From Caballeronia pedi (lineage in GTDB: Bacteria > Pseudomonadota > Gammaproteobacteria > Burkholderiales > Burkholderiaceae): 64,000 bases of DNA. The notes beneath the pieces were generated by a model. That model made no database searches, was not told the origin of the DNA, and saw only the letters and a list, made by a program, of their open reading frames with translations. The first letter of the stretch is position 1. Each line of letters opens with the position of its first letter. This document shows positions 41,533-49,838 of the stretch, piece by piece. Position numbers and translations under genes: made by a program. Location: the NCBI RefSeq assembly GCF_001544915.2, contig NZ_FCOE02000009.1, positions 186,001 to 250,000 on the forward strand. The letters are read 5' to 3'.

Positions 41533-41554
41533 CAAAAATTTGCGGCGCGTCCGC

Positions 41555-41797
41555 TCAGTCGCGCGGACGCTCTCCGACCTGAACGTCGACGCCTTCGGTC
41601 TCGCCCATCAGCGCGCGCAGGACGTCGCCCGCGAAGTCCTCGATGGCAAAGTGCCATTCGAGCGAGCCGACCGGGAAGTCGTTGGGATTGCACTTGCCCT
41701 GCGCACGGCGAATCGCACCGACCGAGAGACTCAGCGCGCGTGCGTGCTGAAAGTGCGGATCGTCCGAGTCGAGGGACGGGAATTGATCGTTATCCAT
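41555..41797 (-). CDS. Hypothetical acidic protein
   Basis: 80 residues, acidic, no signal peptide. Start at 41797 has AAGGATG upstream. Convergent with the PRC-barrel gene (22 bases apart). Not recognised. Confidence 0.6.
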   Translation of the reverse strand: MDNDQFPSLDSDDPHFQHARALSLSVGAIRRAQGKCNPNDFPVGSLEWHFAIEDFAGDVLRALMGETEGVDVQVGERPRD

Positions 41798-41881
41798 GAC
41801 ATCCTTAACGGTCCCGGCCGACGAAACTTTAGGCCTGCTTCGAACGCGCAATCGTTTGCGCGCATTCGCGCTTTTTAGCCC

Positions 41882-42106
41882 ATGCAACCCTATCGAAATC
41901 TCGCCGGCAATTCGGGCGTCGAAGCATTCGACATCCTGCGCGACGGCATCAAGGTGCGCTTCGTCAATGGCGGGACATACTTGTATGACTATCGCGTGCC
42001 CGGTCGCACGCGCGTCGAGGAAATGAAGCAGCTTGCCCGCGCCGGACGCGGGCTTAGTACCTATATCGCGAAGTTCGGAGCGGAGTATGCCGAAAAAATC
42101 GACTAG
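41882..42106 (+). CDS. KTSC-domain protein
   Basis: 74 residues consisting almost wholly of a KTSC domain: FVNGGTYLYDYRVP and GRGLSTYIAKFG. The family is small and linked to nucleic-acid or phage-related functions without a firm role. Divergent from the gene at 41555-41797 by 84 bases. Confidence 0.85.
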   Translation: MQPYRNLAGNSGVEAFDILRDGIKVRFVNGGTYLYDYRVPGRTRVEEMKQLARAGRGLSTYIAKFGAEYAEKID

Positions 42107-42169
42107 CTGCCCGAAGCGGGATTTTACGCGAGATCGCGACGATTTCTTCGGACGAATGGATACGCCGTC

Positions 42170-42910
42170 TCAGCGCGCTGACGGCAGGTGCGGAACGCTT
42201 TCGTTGACCGTGGTGTTCAGTTGATGAAGCTGGCGCTGCAATTTGTTGAGTTGCGCCTGTGCCGCGACGCGCCGTCCTTCGAGTTGCGCCAGTTCCTTGC
42301 GGACTTCCTGCTGTTTCAATGCAACTTCCTGATCCTGCGTTCCGCCGCGCTGAAGATCGACGCGCACGCGGTCGATCTGTGCTTCGGATTCCGCAATGAG
42401 ACGTGAAAATTGTTCGTTTTGCGCTTCGAGATGCGCACGCCGCATTTCGGCGTCGGCAAGACGCATGGCCTGTTCGACGAAATGGCGAAATGCCGGCTCC
42501 GCCGCGTCGATATCGCCGGCCTTGAGCACGCGCCAGACGGCGTCGTCGTGATACAGCACGGCGTAATAGACCAGTTCGCGCGGATAGAACAGCAGACTCG
42601 CCGAGTAGGCAAAACTCTGAAACGTGCGGAAGGTCGAGAGCGCACCCTGCTGAACGAGCCATTCGACTTCGGCGAGTTGCGCCGCCTTCAGCGCTTGCTT
42701 GGCCGATTGCGGTGACGAAACCGCAGCGGGGCGCAGTGGCGTTACGCGCGTCGAAGGCGATGGGATTGCCGGGACATCATCGTCCGTGGGCACGTCTTCG
42801 GCTTGAATATCGGGCGCGGGAAAACGGACTGGACCGTTCGACTTTTGACGCACGAGAAACGATGGCGCATTGTCGAGCAAGCTCCCTCTTCTGCTCAGCA
42901 GGCTTTTCAC
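42170..42910 (-). CDS. DUF2968 coiled-coil protein
   Basis: 246 residues: Pro-rich N-terminus, a conserved central segment (LVQQGALSTFRTFQSFAYSA), and a long coiled coil from about 140 to 235 rich in Glu, Gln and Arg. Matches the Burkholderia DUF2968 family. GTG start at 42910 with GGGAG upstream. Role unknown. Confidence 0.8.
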   Translation of the reverse strand: MKSLLSRRGSLLDNAPSFLVRQKSNGPVRFPAPDIQAEDVPTDDDVPAIPSPSTRVTPLRPAAVSSPQSAKQALKAAQLAEVEWLVQQGALSTFRTFQSFAYSASLLFYPRELVYYAVLYHDDAVWRVLKAGDIDAAEPAFRHFVEQAMRLADAEMRRAHLEAQNEQFSRLIAESEAQIDRVRVDLQRGGTQDQEVALKQQEVRKELAQLEGRRVAAQAQLNKLQRQLHQLNTTVNESVPHLPSAR

Positions 42911-43192
42911 GATGGCTCCCTGGCCGGTCTATTTTTCAGGACCCGCCGTCTTGCAGTATGTTGGCGGAAAAACGGGACCGCAACGCGCGCTATTCGAACT
43001 TCCTGAATGCAGAGCCCGATTAATCTGCATGACGAACGACATCGTGTCGTTCTCAATCGAATAAGCTGTTGAATCCAAGTATAGGCGAGACGTCCAGCGA
43101 TTCAAACGAAGTGCGCCGCGCCGATAACACGGGAAATTGATACAAAAAATCACGCGGCGCGAATCAAACTCCGCCGCTTGAAACGATGAATG

Positions 43193-43762
43193 TCACGAAT
43201 GGTGATAAAACGCCTGAGTGCCGCTGATTCGCATTTTCGCCATCTGGGCCGAGCGTGCTTTCGACATCAACGCGATCATTCGCATGATCCTGATGCCCTG
43301 AATGCCGCAGGTGACGCCCGGCGTGTTCGCCACGCGTGATTCCAGCGAGCCCATTACACCGTGCAGATCGGCGATCGGCGCGAGCGGGCCGGCATTGACG
43401 ATCATGGTGGCGAGCGCCGACGCCGGGCGCGGCACGTCGGCTTCCGGGTGCTCGACGGGAAAAAAATCCACAAAATGAGCCGGCGTTTCAACAGACTGCC
43501 GCCCTTCGCTGCGATCCCGAAAATATTCGCAAGCCGCTTCGAGATGCGCGACCGGTGTCTGTTCTGCACGCCGAGCAACCGCGGCGCAACGTTGCAGTTT
43601 CCAGTTTTCGCGCTGGCTCGCGAGCGCGATCAAATCCGCGACGCGCGTGCGCAATTCCGTTTCGCGGCGCGCAATCAATGCGCGCACCATATGCGCTTCT
43701 TCGCCCGATTGATCGGGCAAACGATCGCGCCATTCCAGTAAATCGTTGAGTGTGATCGACAT
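43193..43762 (-). CDS. Hypothetical protein
   Basis: 189 residues, largely helical and basic at the C-terminus, no signal peptide or membrane span. Ribosome binding site GGAGT before ATG 43762. The 282-base stretch between it and the DUF2968 gene is AT-richer than its surroundings and shows no gene. Not recognised. Confidence 0.6.
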   Translation of the reverse strand: MSITLNDLLEWRDRLPDQSGEEAHMVRALIARRETELRTRVADLIALASQRENWKLQRCAAVARRAEQTPVAHLEAACEYFRDRSEGRQSVETPAHFVDFFPVEHPEADVPRPASALATMIVNAGPLAPIADLHGVMGSLESRVANTPGVTCGIQGIRIMRMIALMSKARSAQMAKMRISGTQAFYHHS

Positions 43763-43998
43763 GAGAGACTCCGTGGCGTACTGCCTATCGAGCCGGATTC
43801 AGGTAGTTCGAGATTGTTTGGATCGCGAATTGTAATGGACTGCGTTCCTGATCGCCTGCTCAATATCCTATCTGTTTATCGGTCGTTTAGCCGCATTTCA
43901 GACATAAATAAGGACAGTCTTAAGCCGGTCGCGCGCGGCACGTTCGATGCTGACAAAGGTGTAAGCGGCGCAACGGCGCCGGACTCAAGGAGACGGAC

Positions 43999-44274
43999 AT
44001 GAGAACCACCACCGTAATCGCTGGCGCGCTCCTCGCGCTTGCCAGCACGGCCGCGCTTTCGCAGGAAATGTCGCGCGATCAACTGATGCAGCGCCAGCAG
44101 CAAATGCAGCCCGGCAAGGGCGAACCCATGCCGGCGCCGCGCGCGGGGGATTCGTCGCAAGGCGGTGTGCAGTCCGGCACATCGGGCAGCGGTACCCTGA
44201 TGCAGCAGCGCGAACAAGGCATGTCGCCGAATCAGGCGCCGACTTCGCCATCGACGGGGACGATCAAGCAATAG
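43999..44274 (+). CDS. Small exported Gln/Met-rich protein
   Basis: 91 residues. Sec signal peptide (MRTTTVIAGALLALASTAALS, cleavage likely after ALS) and a mature part rich in Gln, Met, Gly and Ser with no fold expected. CAAGGAGACGG ribosome binding site. Probably periplasmic; function unknown. Confidence 0.7.
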   Translation: MRTTTVIAGALLALASTAALSQEMSRDQLMQRQQQMQPGKGEPMPAPRAGDSSQGGVQSGTSGSGTLMQQREQGMSPNQAPTSPSTGTIKQ

Positions 44275-44403
44275 CGCGCGGCCCGGGCGAAACGCCGGTG
44301 TAAAGCTTCGTCACGCACGAAAGTAATCGGATTTCTCCGAGCGTTTTTTACCGCCAAAGCCGCTTAAATTCGGTCCTTCCCTTCTTACAAGAGGCTTAAA
44401 ACC

Positions 44404-44544
44404 GTGAAGGACCTGCAAATTTCCGTCGATCCGCACGGCCACGCGACGCTCTCGCCATCCGTTCAAATCAGCGGGCATGCCGCCAACTCCGCACTGCACT
44501 ATCACGGCGAGAGTCAGCCCGCTGAATTGTTGATCACGCATTGA
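44404..44544 (+). CDS. Possible small protein overlapping the next ORF
   Basis: 46 codons from a GTG at 44404 with AAGAGG 12 bases upstream, rich in His and Ser (MKDLQISVDPHGHATLSPS...). Its TGA overlaps the TTG of the following exported ORF. Codon use is GC3-biased like real genes here. No homology can be judged. Confidence 0.35.
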   Translation: MKDLQISVDPHGHATLSPSVQISGHAANSALHYHGESQPAELLITH

Positions 44545-44807
44545 GCGTTCGAACATCAAGCGTTCTATCGATGGCCTTCGCTGCTGTGTTCCTTTCGAGC
44601 GGCGCGCCCGCCATGGCGAGATACACCGAACACTGGATGTCGCGTGCGGAACTTTCGCGCACCCAGTCGCACGGTGTTGCATCGCGAGAAAGCAACAAGG
44701 AACAGACTAAGGCGCGGACCCCGGCGGTCGCCACGGCAACCGAGGATGACCCCATCGCCGCATTCGCACGCGGGCCGCGTTCGCAAGGCAAAGCGAATCG
44801 CCGCTGA
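44541..44807 (+). CDS. Putative small exported protein
   Basis: 88 residues from TTG 44541 (or 78 from ATG 44571). Starts with a signal peptide (MAFAAVFLSSGAPAMA) followed by a polar region. The TTGA overlap with the preceding ORF suggests coupling. Unrecognised. Confidence 0.45.
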   Translation: MSVRTSSVLSMAFAAVFLSSGAPAMARYTEHWMSRAELSRTQSHGVASRESNKEQTKARTPAVATATEDDPIAAFARGPRSQGKANRR

Positions 44808-45267
44808 CCTTATGCCGCCGCGGTCGAAAAGGTATTGGCAGCGTTTTACGCGACTATTCCGATTCCATTTCCGGCTGCATCGACTATCCTTTTGAATGTC
44901 GTAAGAGGTGGGTTGCATGGGCCGCTGCGCCCTGCCATGTGCGAGAGTCCATCGAGCATTATTAGAGGCGCAGTCATACCGTGGCGCCCACTACTCTTAC
45001 GACATCCCTCCTGCTTGATCTCCCTCCCCTCCCGTACGCGCGCCCGTCGCCATCGGCTCCATCTCGATTCAGTAGTTATCCGAACTTTCGACGAGTCATG
45101 CAAGGTCATGCAAGCCGTATCGCGCCTGCTTCCAACGCGCTAGGAAAACGATGAAAATTGGCGCGGGTTTGAACTGATCCCAGCGGAGCTTCAAGACAGC
45201 GCCGTGCGGAACTCAACGACGCGCCGCTCACGAGACCCGCCTCGATTTGTCGACGCAGAAAAAAGAA
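44808..45267. other. Gene-free stretch before the putative attachment site
   Basis: No frame here has a ribosome binding site together with the codon bias of neighbouring genes. GC is lower than in the flanking conserved genes. Nothing recognisable was seen. Confidence 0.4.
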
Positions 45268-45290
45268 AAGCCCTTGAAGATCAAGGGCTT
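45268..45290 (-). terminator. Terminator adjoining the tRNA-Ser 3' fragment
   Basis: Perfect 10-bp stem (45268-45277 with 45281-45290) and 3-nt loop, followed on the minus strand by a T-rich run (45257-45269 read in reverse). It is positioned exactly as the terminator of a minus-strand tRNA gene whose body is missing. Confidence 0.75.
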
Positions 45291-45297
45291 GGGATTC

Positions 45298-45311
45298 TGG
45301 CGGAGAGAGGG
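45298..45311 (-). other. tRNA-Ser 3'-end copy, putative attR site
   Basis: On the minus strand, CCCTCTCTCCGCCA matches the 3' acceptor arm with CCA of bacterial tRNA-Ser, but the sequence diverges immediately before it: no T-arm or rest of a tRNA. With the terminator next to it, this is what integration of an island into the 3' end of a tRNA gene leaves at the distal end. Confidence 0.5.
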
Positions 45312-45361
45312 TCCGCCATAAAACCTTTATTTATAAGGCTTCTGGTAGATTATAACTTTCT

Positions 45362-45383
45362 ACCCGCCTACCAACCCGCCTAC
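45362..45383 (+). repeat. Tandem 10-mer, possible integrase arm-type sites
   Basis: acccgcctac occurs at 45362-45371 and 45374-45383 (12-bp period), about 50 bases inside the putative attachment core. Short direct repeats at this position resemble arm-binding sites of tyrosine integrases. No integrase gene is present nearby. The remaining 45384-45803 stretch shows no gene; an AT-rich promoter for the reductase probably lies near 45730. Confidence 0.4.
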
Positions 45384-45803
45384 GGACTGAGTGTCTTACT
45401 GCAGTTGCGGCGCGGCCACCGATAGCGCTGGCCTTGAGCGTACCTTGCGGTGCAAAACACGCCGGTGCCCAAAAAGCAGTAGCACCAATGGCAGCTAGCG
45501 CCCTCGCGTGCCTGCCCTAACCGATGCCTTAATGAATTCGGAGGGCCTGGAAACGACCCTTTATCGACATTCCCCATCCTGAAGTTAAATGACCGGTTTC
45601 CATTTTGGACCAGCCGATTCCGTCGTCGCCGCTGCAACACTTAACGGCCAAACCCGCGCACGCCTTCCCGCATCCATCCCGAACTGGAATGAGCCTTATC
45701 CCTTTCCGCCAGTTCCCGCAGCGATGGCGAATCGCTACATTGCACGTCAACGCAATCGCGAGAGCACAACTCCCTGGCGCTCTGGCTTATTCAAGGAATG
45801 ATC

Positions 45804-46952
45804 ATGGCGAAGCTGTTCACCCCCGTTCGAATCGGTGCTTACCCTCTTTCACATCGCGTCGCGCTCGCGCCGATGACCCGTTTGCGCACCACCCAGCCTG
45901 GCGATGTCCCCAGCGCGATGATGGCCGACTTTTACGGACAGCGGGCGTCGGAAGGCGGTCTGGAAATCGTCGAAGCGGCCAGCGTCTCGGTGCAGGCACG
46001 TTCCTACCTCGGCGCCGCGAGCATCTATCACGACGGTCAGCTGGAAGGCTGGAAAGCCATTACTAAGGCCGTGCACTCGAAAGGCGGCCGCGTCTTCCTG
46101 CAACTGATCCACGGCGGCCGTCAGAGCCACGTAGAAATGACGGGCGGCGTCGATCCTGTCGCCCCGTCTGTCGTGCCGTTCGACGGCGTCGCGGTCACGA
46201 AGGACGGCTTCGTCCCCGCGTCGCAGCATCGTTCGCTCGCTATCGACGAGATTCCCGGCATCGTCGAAGACTTTCGCGCCGCTGCGCAACGTGCAAAGGA
46301 CGCGGGCTTCGATGGCGTCGAGCTGCACGCGGCAAACGGCTATCTCGTCGACCAGTTCATCCAGGACGGCACCAACAAACGCACCGACGCCTACGGCGGT
46401 CCGATCGAGAACCGCGTGCGCTTCCTGCGCGAAACCCTCGAAGCGCTGATCTCCGTGTGGAGCGCGGACCGCGTCGGCGTGCGAATCTCGCCGTCGGGCG
46501 AATGGGGCGGCATCTCGGACAGCGATCCCGAAGCCACGTTCAGCTACGTCGCGCGCATGCTGGACTCGTATGAGATCGCGTATCTGCATGTGATCGAGCC
46601 GCGCGTCAAAGGCGACGAAACGCTGCATCACAATCATGCGCCTGTCGCCACGAAGTATCTACGCGAGCACTTCTCCGGGCCGATCATCGCTGCGGGCGGA
46701 TTCGATCGCGCGAGCGCCATCGCGATCGTCGAATCGGGCGATGCCGATCTCGTTGCATTCGGCCGCCACTTTTCTTCAAATCCGGATCTGCCGTATCGCC
46801 TGAAGCACGATCTGCCCCTCACGCCGTATGTGCGCGCTGCTTTCTGGGGCGGCTCGGCGGAAGACTATTCGGACTTCCTCACGTATGAAGAGTCGCGCGT
46901 GCTGGAAGGTGCGCAAGCGCGTGCAACCGCGGACGCGGCCGAAGACGCCTGA
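45804..46952 (+). CDS. Old Yellow Enzyme family alkene reductase
   Basis: 382 residues. FMN TIM-barrel: active-site region LAPMTRLRT near 21-29, substrate-binding pair H175/N178 in ELHAANGYL, and phosphate-binding AAGGFDRAS with VAFGRHFSSNPDLP. Reduces activated C=C bonds, quinones or nitro compounds with NAD(P)H. ATG 45804 is six bases after AAGGA; ATG 45798 is possible. Convergent with the LysR pair; its upstream region lacks the promoter module found before the neighbouring operons. Confidence 0.93.
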   Translation: MAKLFTPVRIGAYPLSHRVALAPMTRLRTTQPGDVPSAMMADFYGQRASEGGLEIVEAASVSVQARSYLGAASIYHDGQLEGWKAITKAVHSKGGRVFLQLIHGGRQSHVEMTGGVDPVAPSVVPFDGVAVTKDGFVPASQHRSLAIDEIPGIVEDFRAAAQRAKDAGFDGVELHAANGYLVDQFIQDGTNKRTDAYGGPIENRVRFLRETLEALISVWSADRVGVRISPSGEWGGISDSDPEATFSYVARMLDSYEIAYLHVIEPRVKGDETLHHNHAPVATKYLREHFSGPIIAAGGFDRASAIAIVESGDADLVAFGRHFSSNPDLPYRLKHDLPLTPYVRAAFWGGSAEDYSDFLTYEESRVLEGAQARATADAAEDA

Positions 46953-46997
46953 ACCTGCTCGCTGCCGCGGATGCGTTCGTTCATCTCGATGCGCGCA

Positions 46998-47933
46998 TCA
47001 TGCGGCTTGCGGCCTGCCATGCCCCGTCATCCGTTCGGGCGCGAACTCGGGCGCAAGGCACGCTTCGACGAACGCCGTGAACTGACGGGCCTTGCTGCTC
47101 GCAAGGCGTCCCGTCGGATACACGGCGGACAGGGGAATGGGCGGCAGCATCCAGTCGTCCATCACCGACACGACCACGCCCGATTTCAGCTCCGGCCAGA
47201 ATGCCCATTCCGATGCGACGACCAGCCCCATATCCGCGAAGACGGCCGCGCGAAGGCCTTCCGTCGCGGAGATTCTCACGCGGCCTTGCAGCCGGACGAG
47301 CAGCTCGGTCGCTTCCTTGCGGAACCTCCAGTCTTCGCCGCCGCCGAGATCACACGTGTAGACGACGGCGCGATGCGCGGACAGATCGTCGGGCGTCTGC
47401 GGCATGCCGTGCCGTTCGAAATAGGCGGGTGTCGCGAGCACGCGCCGCCGCGCGATGCCGATGCGGCGCGCCGTCATGTTCGAATCCGCCAGTTCGCCCA
47501 TGCGCAGTGCGAGGTCGATGCCCTCTTCGACGAGATCGATGTTGCGATCGTCGAGCACGAGTTCGAGATCGAGGTCGGGATGCAGTTCGAGAAACGCCGG
47601 CAATCGAGGCACGATGTGCAGCCGTGCAAAGCACACCGCCGCCGACACTCGCAGCTTGCCGGTCAAACCCGCCGCGGTGCCGCGCGCTGCGAGCACGGCC
47701 TCGTCGGCCTCTTCGACGGCACGTCTCGCGCGCTGGTAGAAGTTCTGGCCCGCTTCCGTCGGCGTGAGCGCGCGCGTCGAGCGCAGCAGGAGTTTCACGC
47801 CGAGCCATTCTTCGAGTTGCGCCACGGCTTTCGATACGGCCGGCTGGCCGATGTCGAAGTGTCGCGCCGCCGCCGAAAACGAACCGGTATCGACGACGCG
47901 GATAAATATTTCGATCGCCGCAAGGCGGTCCAT
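46998..47933 (-). CDS. LysR-family regulator (second of a tandem pair)
   Basis: 311 residues. HTH at 1-60 (EIFIRVVDTGSFSAAARHF) and an effector domain. It starts 16 bases after the stop of the LysR gene upstream, so the two are co-transcribed, and ends close to the convergent reductase gene. GGGAGA ribosome binding site. The two LysR proteins belong to different subfamilies and are not a recent duplication. Confidence 0.9.
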   Translation of the reverse strand: MDRLAAIEIFIRVVDTGSFSAAARHFDIGQPAVSKAVAQLEEWLGVKLLLRSTRALTPTEAGQNFYQRARRAVEEADEAVLAARGTAAGLTGKLRVSAAVCFARLHIVPRLPAFLELHPDLDLELVLDDRNIDLVEEGIDLALRMGELADSNMTARRIGIARRRVLATPAYFERHGMPQTPDDLSAHRAVVYTCDLGGGEDWRFRKEATELLVRLQGRVRISATEGLRAAVFADMGLVVASEWAFWPELKSGVVVSVMDDWMLPPIPLSAVYPTGRLASSKARQFTAFVEACLAPEFAPERMTGHGRPQAA

Positions 47934-47949
47934 CGCGATTCTCCCTCAC

Positions 47950-48834
47950 TCAGTTGGCGGCAATCAGCTCATCCGCTCTCGACAGAAACAGCTTCAGCAC
48001 AGGCGATGCATTCGAACGACTGTAGCCGATGGCGAGATCGACCGTCGGCGCCTCGCCTTCGAGCGGCCGGCTCACGACCGACCACGGCAGCAGATTGTTC
48101 GCGTACTCGGGCATCAGCGACAGACCGCGCGTCGAAGCGACGAGCGACATGGCCATCGCAAGATTGTCGACGCCATGCTCGGGCTTCGGATCGAGCCCAT
48201 TCTCTTGCAGATATCGCGCAACCACATCATGCAGCACGCGCGCCTTGTTCGACGCCATCACGAACGTCTCGCCCCGCAGGTCCGACGGGTGGATCGCCGT
48301 CTTTGCCGTCAGCCGGTGATCGCTCGGCATCAGCACGATGAGCTTCTCGCGATAGACGACGCGATAGTCGAGATCCAGCCCCGGCTCCGTGCGCACGAAC
48401 GCAAGATCGAGCTTGCCGCGCGCCACGGCGTCCGCGAGATCGGGCGAATAGCCGCTCGACACCGTGACGTCGATGTTCGGCAACTCGTCGCGCAACACCT
48501 TCATCGCGCGCGGCAGCCAAATCATTTCCTGCCCCGTCAGAAAGCCGAGCGCGAAGACCTGCTTCGCGGGACGCGCCGCACGGCGCGCGGCTTCGATCGC
48601 GGCATCGACCTGCGCGAGCGCCAGCCGCGCATGGTCGAGAAAGGCCTTGCCCGACGCCGTCAGCTCGACGCCGCGCGCGCTGCGGCTGAACAGTGCCGCG
48701 CGCACCTCGTCTTCGAGATCACGAATCTGCCGGCTCAGCGACGGTTGCGAGGTGAACAGCCGCTGTTCGGCGGCGACTGTGAGGCTGCCCGTTTCCGCTA
48801 CGGCAACGAAATAGCGCAGATGGCGTAGCTCCAT
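47950..48834 (-). CDS. LysR-family regulator, probable controller of the reductase/SDR regulon
   Basis: 294 residues. MELRHLRYFVAVAETGSLTVAAEQ start and HTH, CbbR/CatR-like N-terminus, then the effector domain. ATG 48834 has GGGAGAAAG; the longer frame is unconserved. It faces away from the SDR-OYE operon, and the shared 217-base region holds promoter module P1 with a classic LysR-like inverted repeat. Two further copies of that site precede two other operons, making this protein the best candidate activator (inference). Confidence 0.9.
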   Translation of the reverse strand: MELRHLRYFVAVAETGSLTVAAEQRLFTSQPSLSRQIRDLEDEVRAALFSRSARGVELTASGKAFLDHARLALAQVDAAIEAARRAARPAKQVFALGFLTGQEMIWLPRAMKVLRDELPNIDVTVSSGYSPDLADAVARGKLDLAFVRTEPGLDLDYRVVYREKLIVLMPSDHRLTAKTAIHPSDLRGETFVMASNKARVLHDVVARYLQENGLDPKPEHGVDNLAMAMSLVASTRGLSLMPEYANNLLPWSVVSRPLEGEAPTVDLAIGYSRSNASPVLKLFLSRADELIAAN

Positions 48835-48877
48835 GCTTTCTCCCGTTTTCGCCTCGCTGTGCCGCGCCGTTCGTGGC

Positions 48878-48944
48878 CATGCTTCCAAGGCATGCCAGCA
48901 AGCCTACAAAGTCTTTTTCGGTTGCGCAAGCGACGGCTAGATTA
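48878..48944 (+). promoter_or_regulatory. Promoter module P1 (LysR-type operator plus promoter)
   Basis: Inverted repeat catgctt-cca-aggcatg (48878-48894), 16 nt, gtctttttc (48911-48919), 17 nt, ctagatta (48937-48944) containing a -10-like TAGATT. With transcription starting about 7 bases past the hexamer, the repeat is centred near -64, the usual LysR activation-site position. Lies between the LysR gene and the SDR-OYE operon. Confidence 0.75.
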
Positions 48945-49051
48945 CCTACCAGGAGCACATCGAACAGTGGGAAAGCCGGCAGCGCGGTTTCACAGCCATA
49001 CCTGCGCGCTATTGCTGAACGACACGCTCGTCAACCTAACGGAGCTTCGTC

Positions 49052-49798
49052 ATGAACGACCTCGCAGGAAAAACCGCGCTCGTCACGGGCGCATCGCGCG
49101 GCATCGGCCGGGCCATCGCTCTCGCACTCGGCCGAGCCGGCGCGCAGGTGCTGGTGCACTACAGCAGCAACGAAGCGGCCGCCGATTCCGTCGTCGCCGA
49201 GATCGTGGCGAGCGGCGCCCAGGCGCAGAAAGTCGCCGCCGATCTTCGCACCGCCGACGGTCCCCATACGCTCGCCCGCCGCGTCAGTGCGGTCGTCGGC
49301 GGACGGCTTGACGTGCTGGTCGCCAACGCAGGCATCGCCACTGCCGCGAGCATCGAAGAGACGACCGTCGAGGATTTCGATGACCTCTTCGCCGTCAACG
49401 TGCGCGCGCCCTACTTCCTCGTCCAGCAGCTTCTGCCGATGCTGTGCAAAGGCAGCAGCGTCGTGCTGCTTTCGTCGCTGGCTTCGCGCGCAGCCGTGGG
49501 CGAGCTGGCCGCGTACGCCGCGACCAAAGGCGCCATCGATACGCTCGTGCGCCACTTCGCGTCCGCGCTCGGCGAGCGTGGCGTGCGCGTGAATGCCGTC
49601 GCGCCCGGCGTCGTCGCGACCGACATGTCCAGCTTCGTGACCACCGACGCCGGCCGCGACTATGCGCTGAGCCTGCAAGCGCTGAAGCGCGTCGCGCAGC
49701 CCGACGATATCGCCGGTGCAGTGACTTTCCTTGCTTCCGACAGCGCGAACTGGATCACGGGCGACACCCTGCGCGTCGACGGCGGATCGAAGCTCTGA
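49052..49798 (+). CDS. Short-chain dehydrogenase/reductase (SDR A1)
   Basis: 248 residues, classical SDR: TGASRGIG (12-19), NAG near 91, YAATK catalytic pair near 152, and APGVVATDMS. Looks like a 3-oxoacyl-ACP-reductase-type SDR. First gene after P1; GGAG ribosome binding site. A close paralogue lies at 53208-53954; they share most residues including LVHYS, ETTVEDFDDLFAVNVRAP and GDTLRVDGGSKL. Substrate unknown. Confidence 0.92.
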   Translation: MNDLAGKTALVTGASRGIGRAIALALGRAGAQVLVHYSSNEAAADSVVAEIVASGAQAQKVAADLRTADGPHTLARRVSAVVGGRLDVLVANAGIATAASIEETTVEDFDDLFAVNVRAPYFLVQQLLPMLCKGSSVVLLSSLASRAAVGELAAYAATKGAIDTLVRHFASALGERGVRVNAVAPGVVATDMSSFVTTDAGRDYALSLQALKRVAQPDDIAGAVTFLASDSANWITGDTLRVDGGSKL

Positions 49799-49838
49799 CC
49801 GCGACGTGATTATCGCATCAATCAATAAGGTATCCAGA

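Noticed and set aside
45700..45803. Promoter module upstream of the OYE gene at 45804
   Set aside because: A ctacatt element exists at 45735, but neither the dyad nor gtctttttc lies at the required distance.
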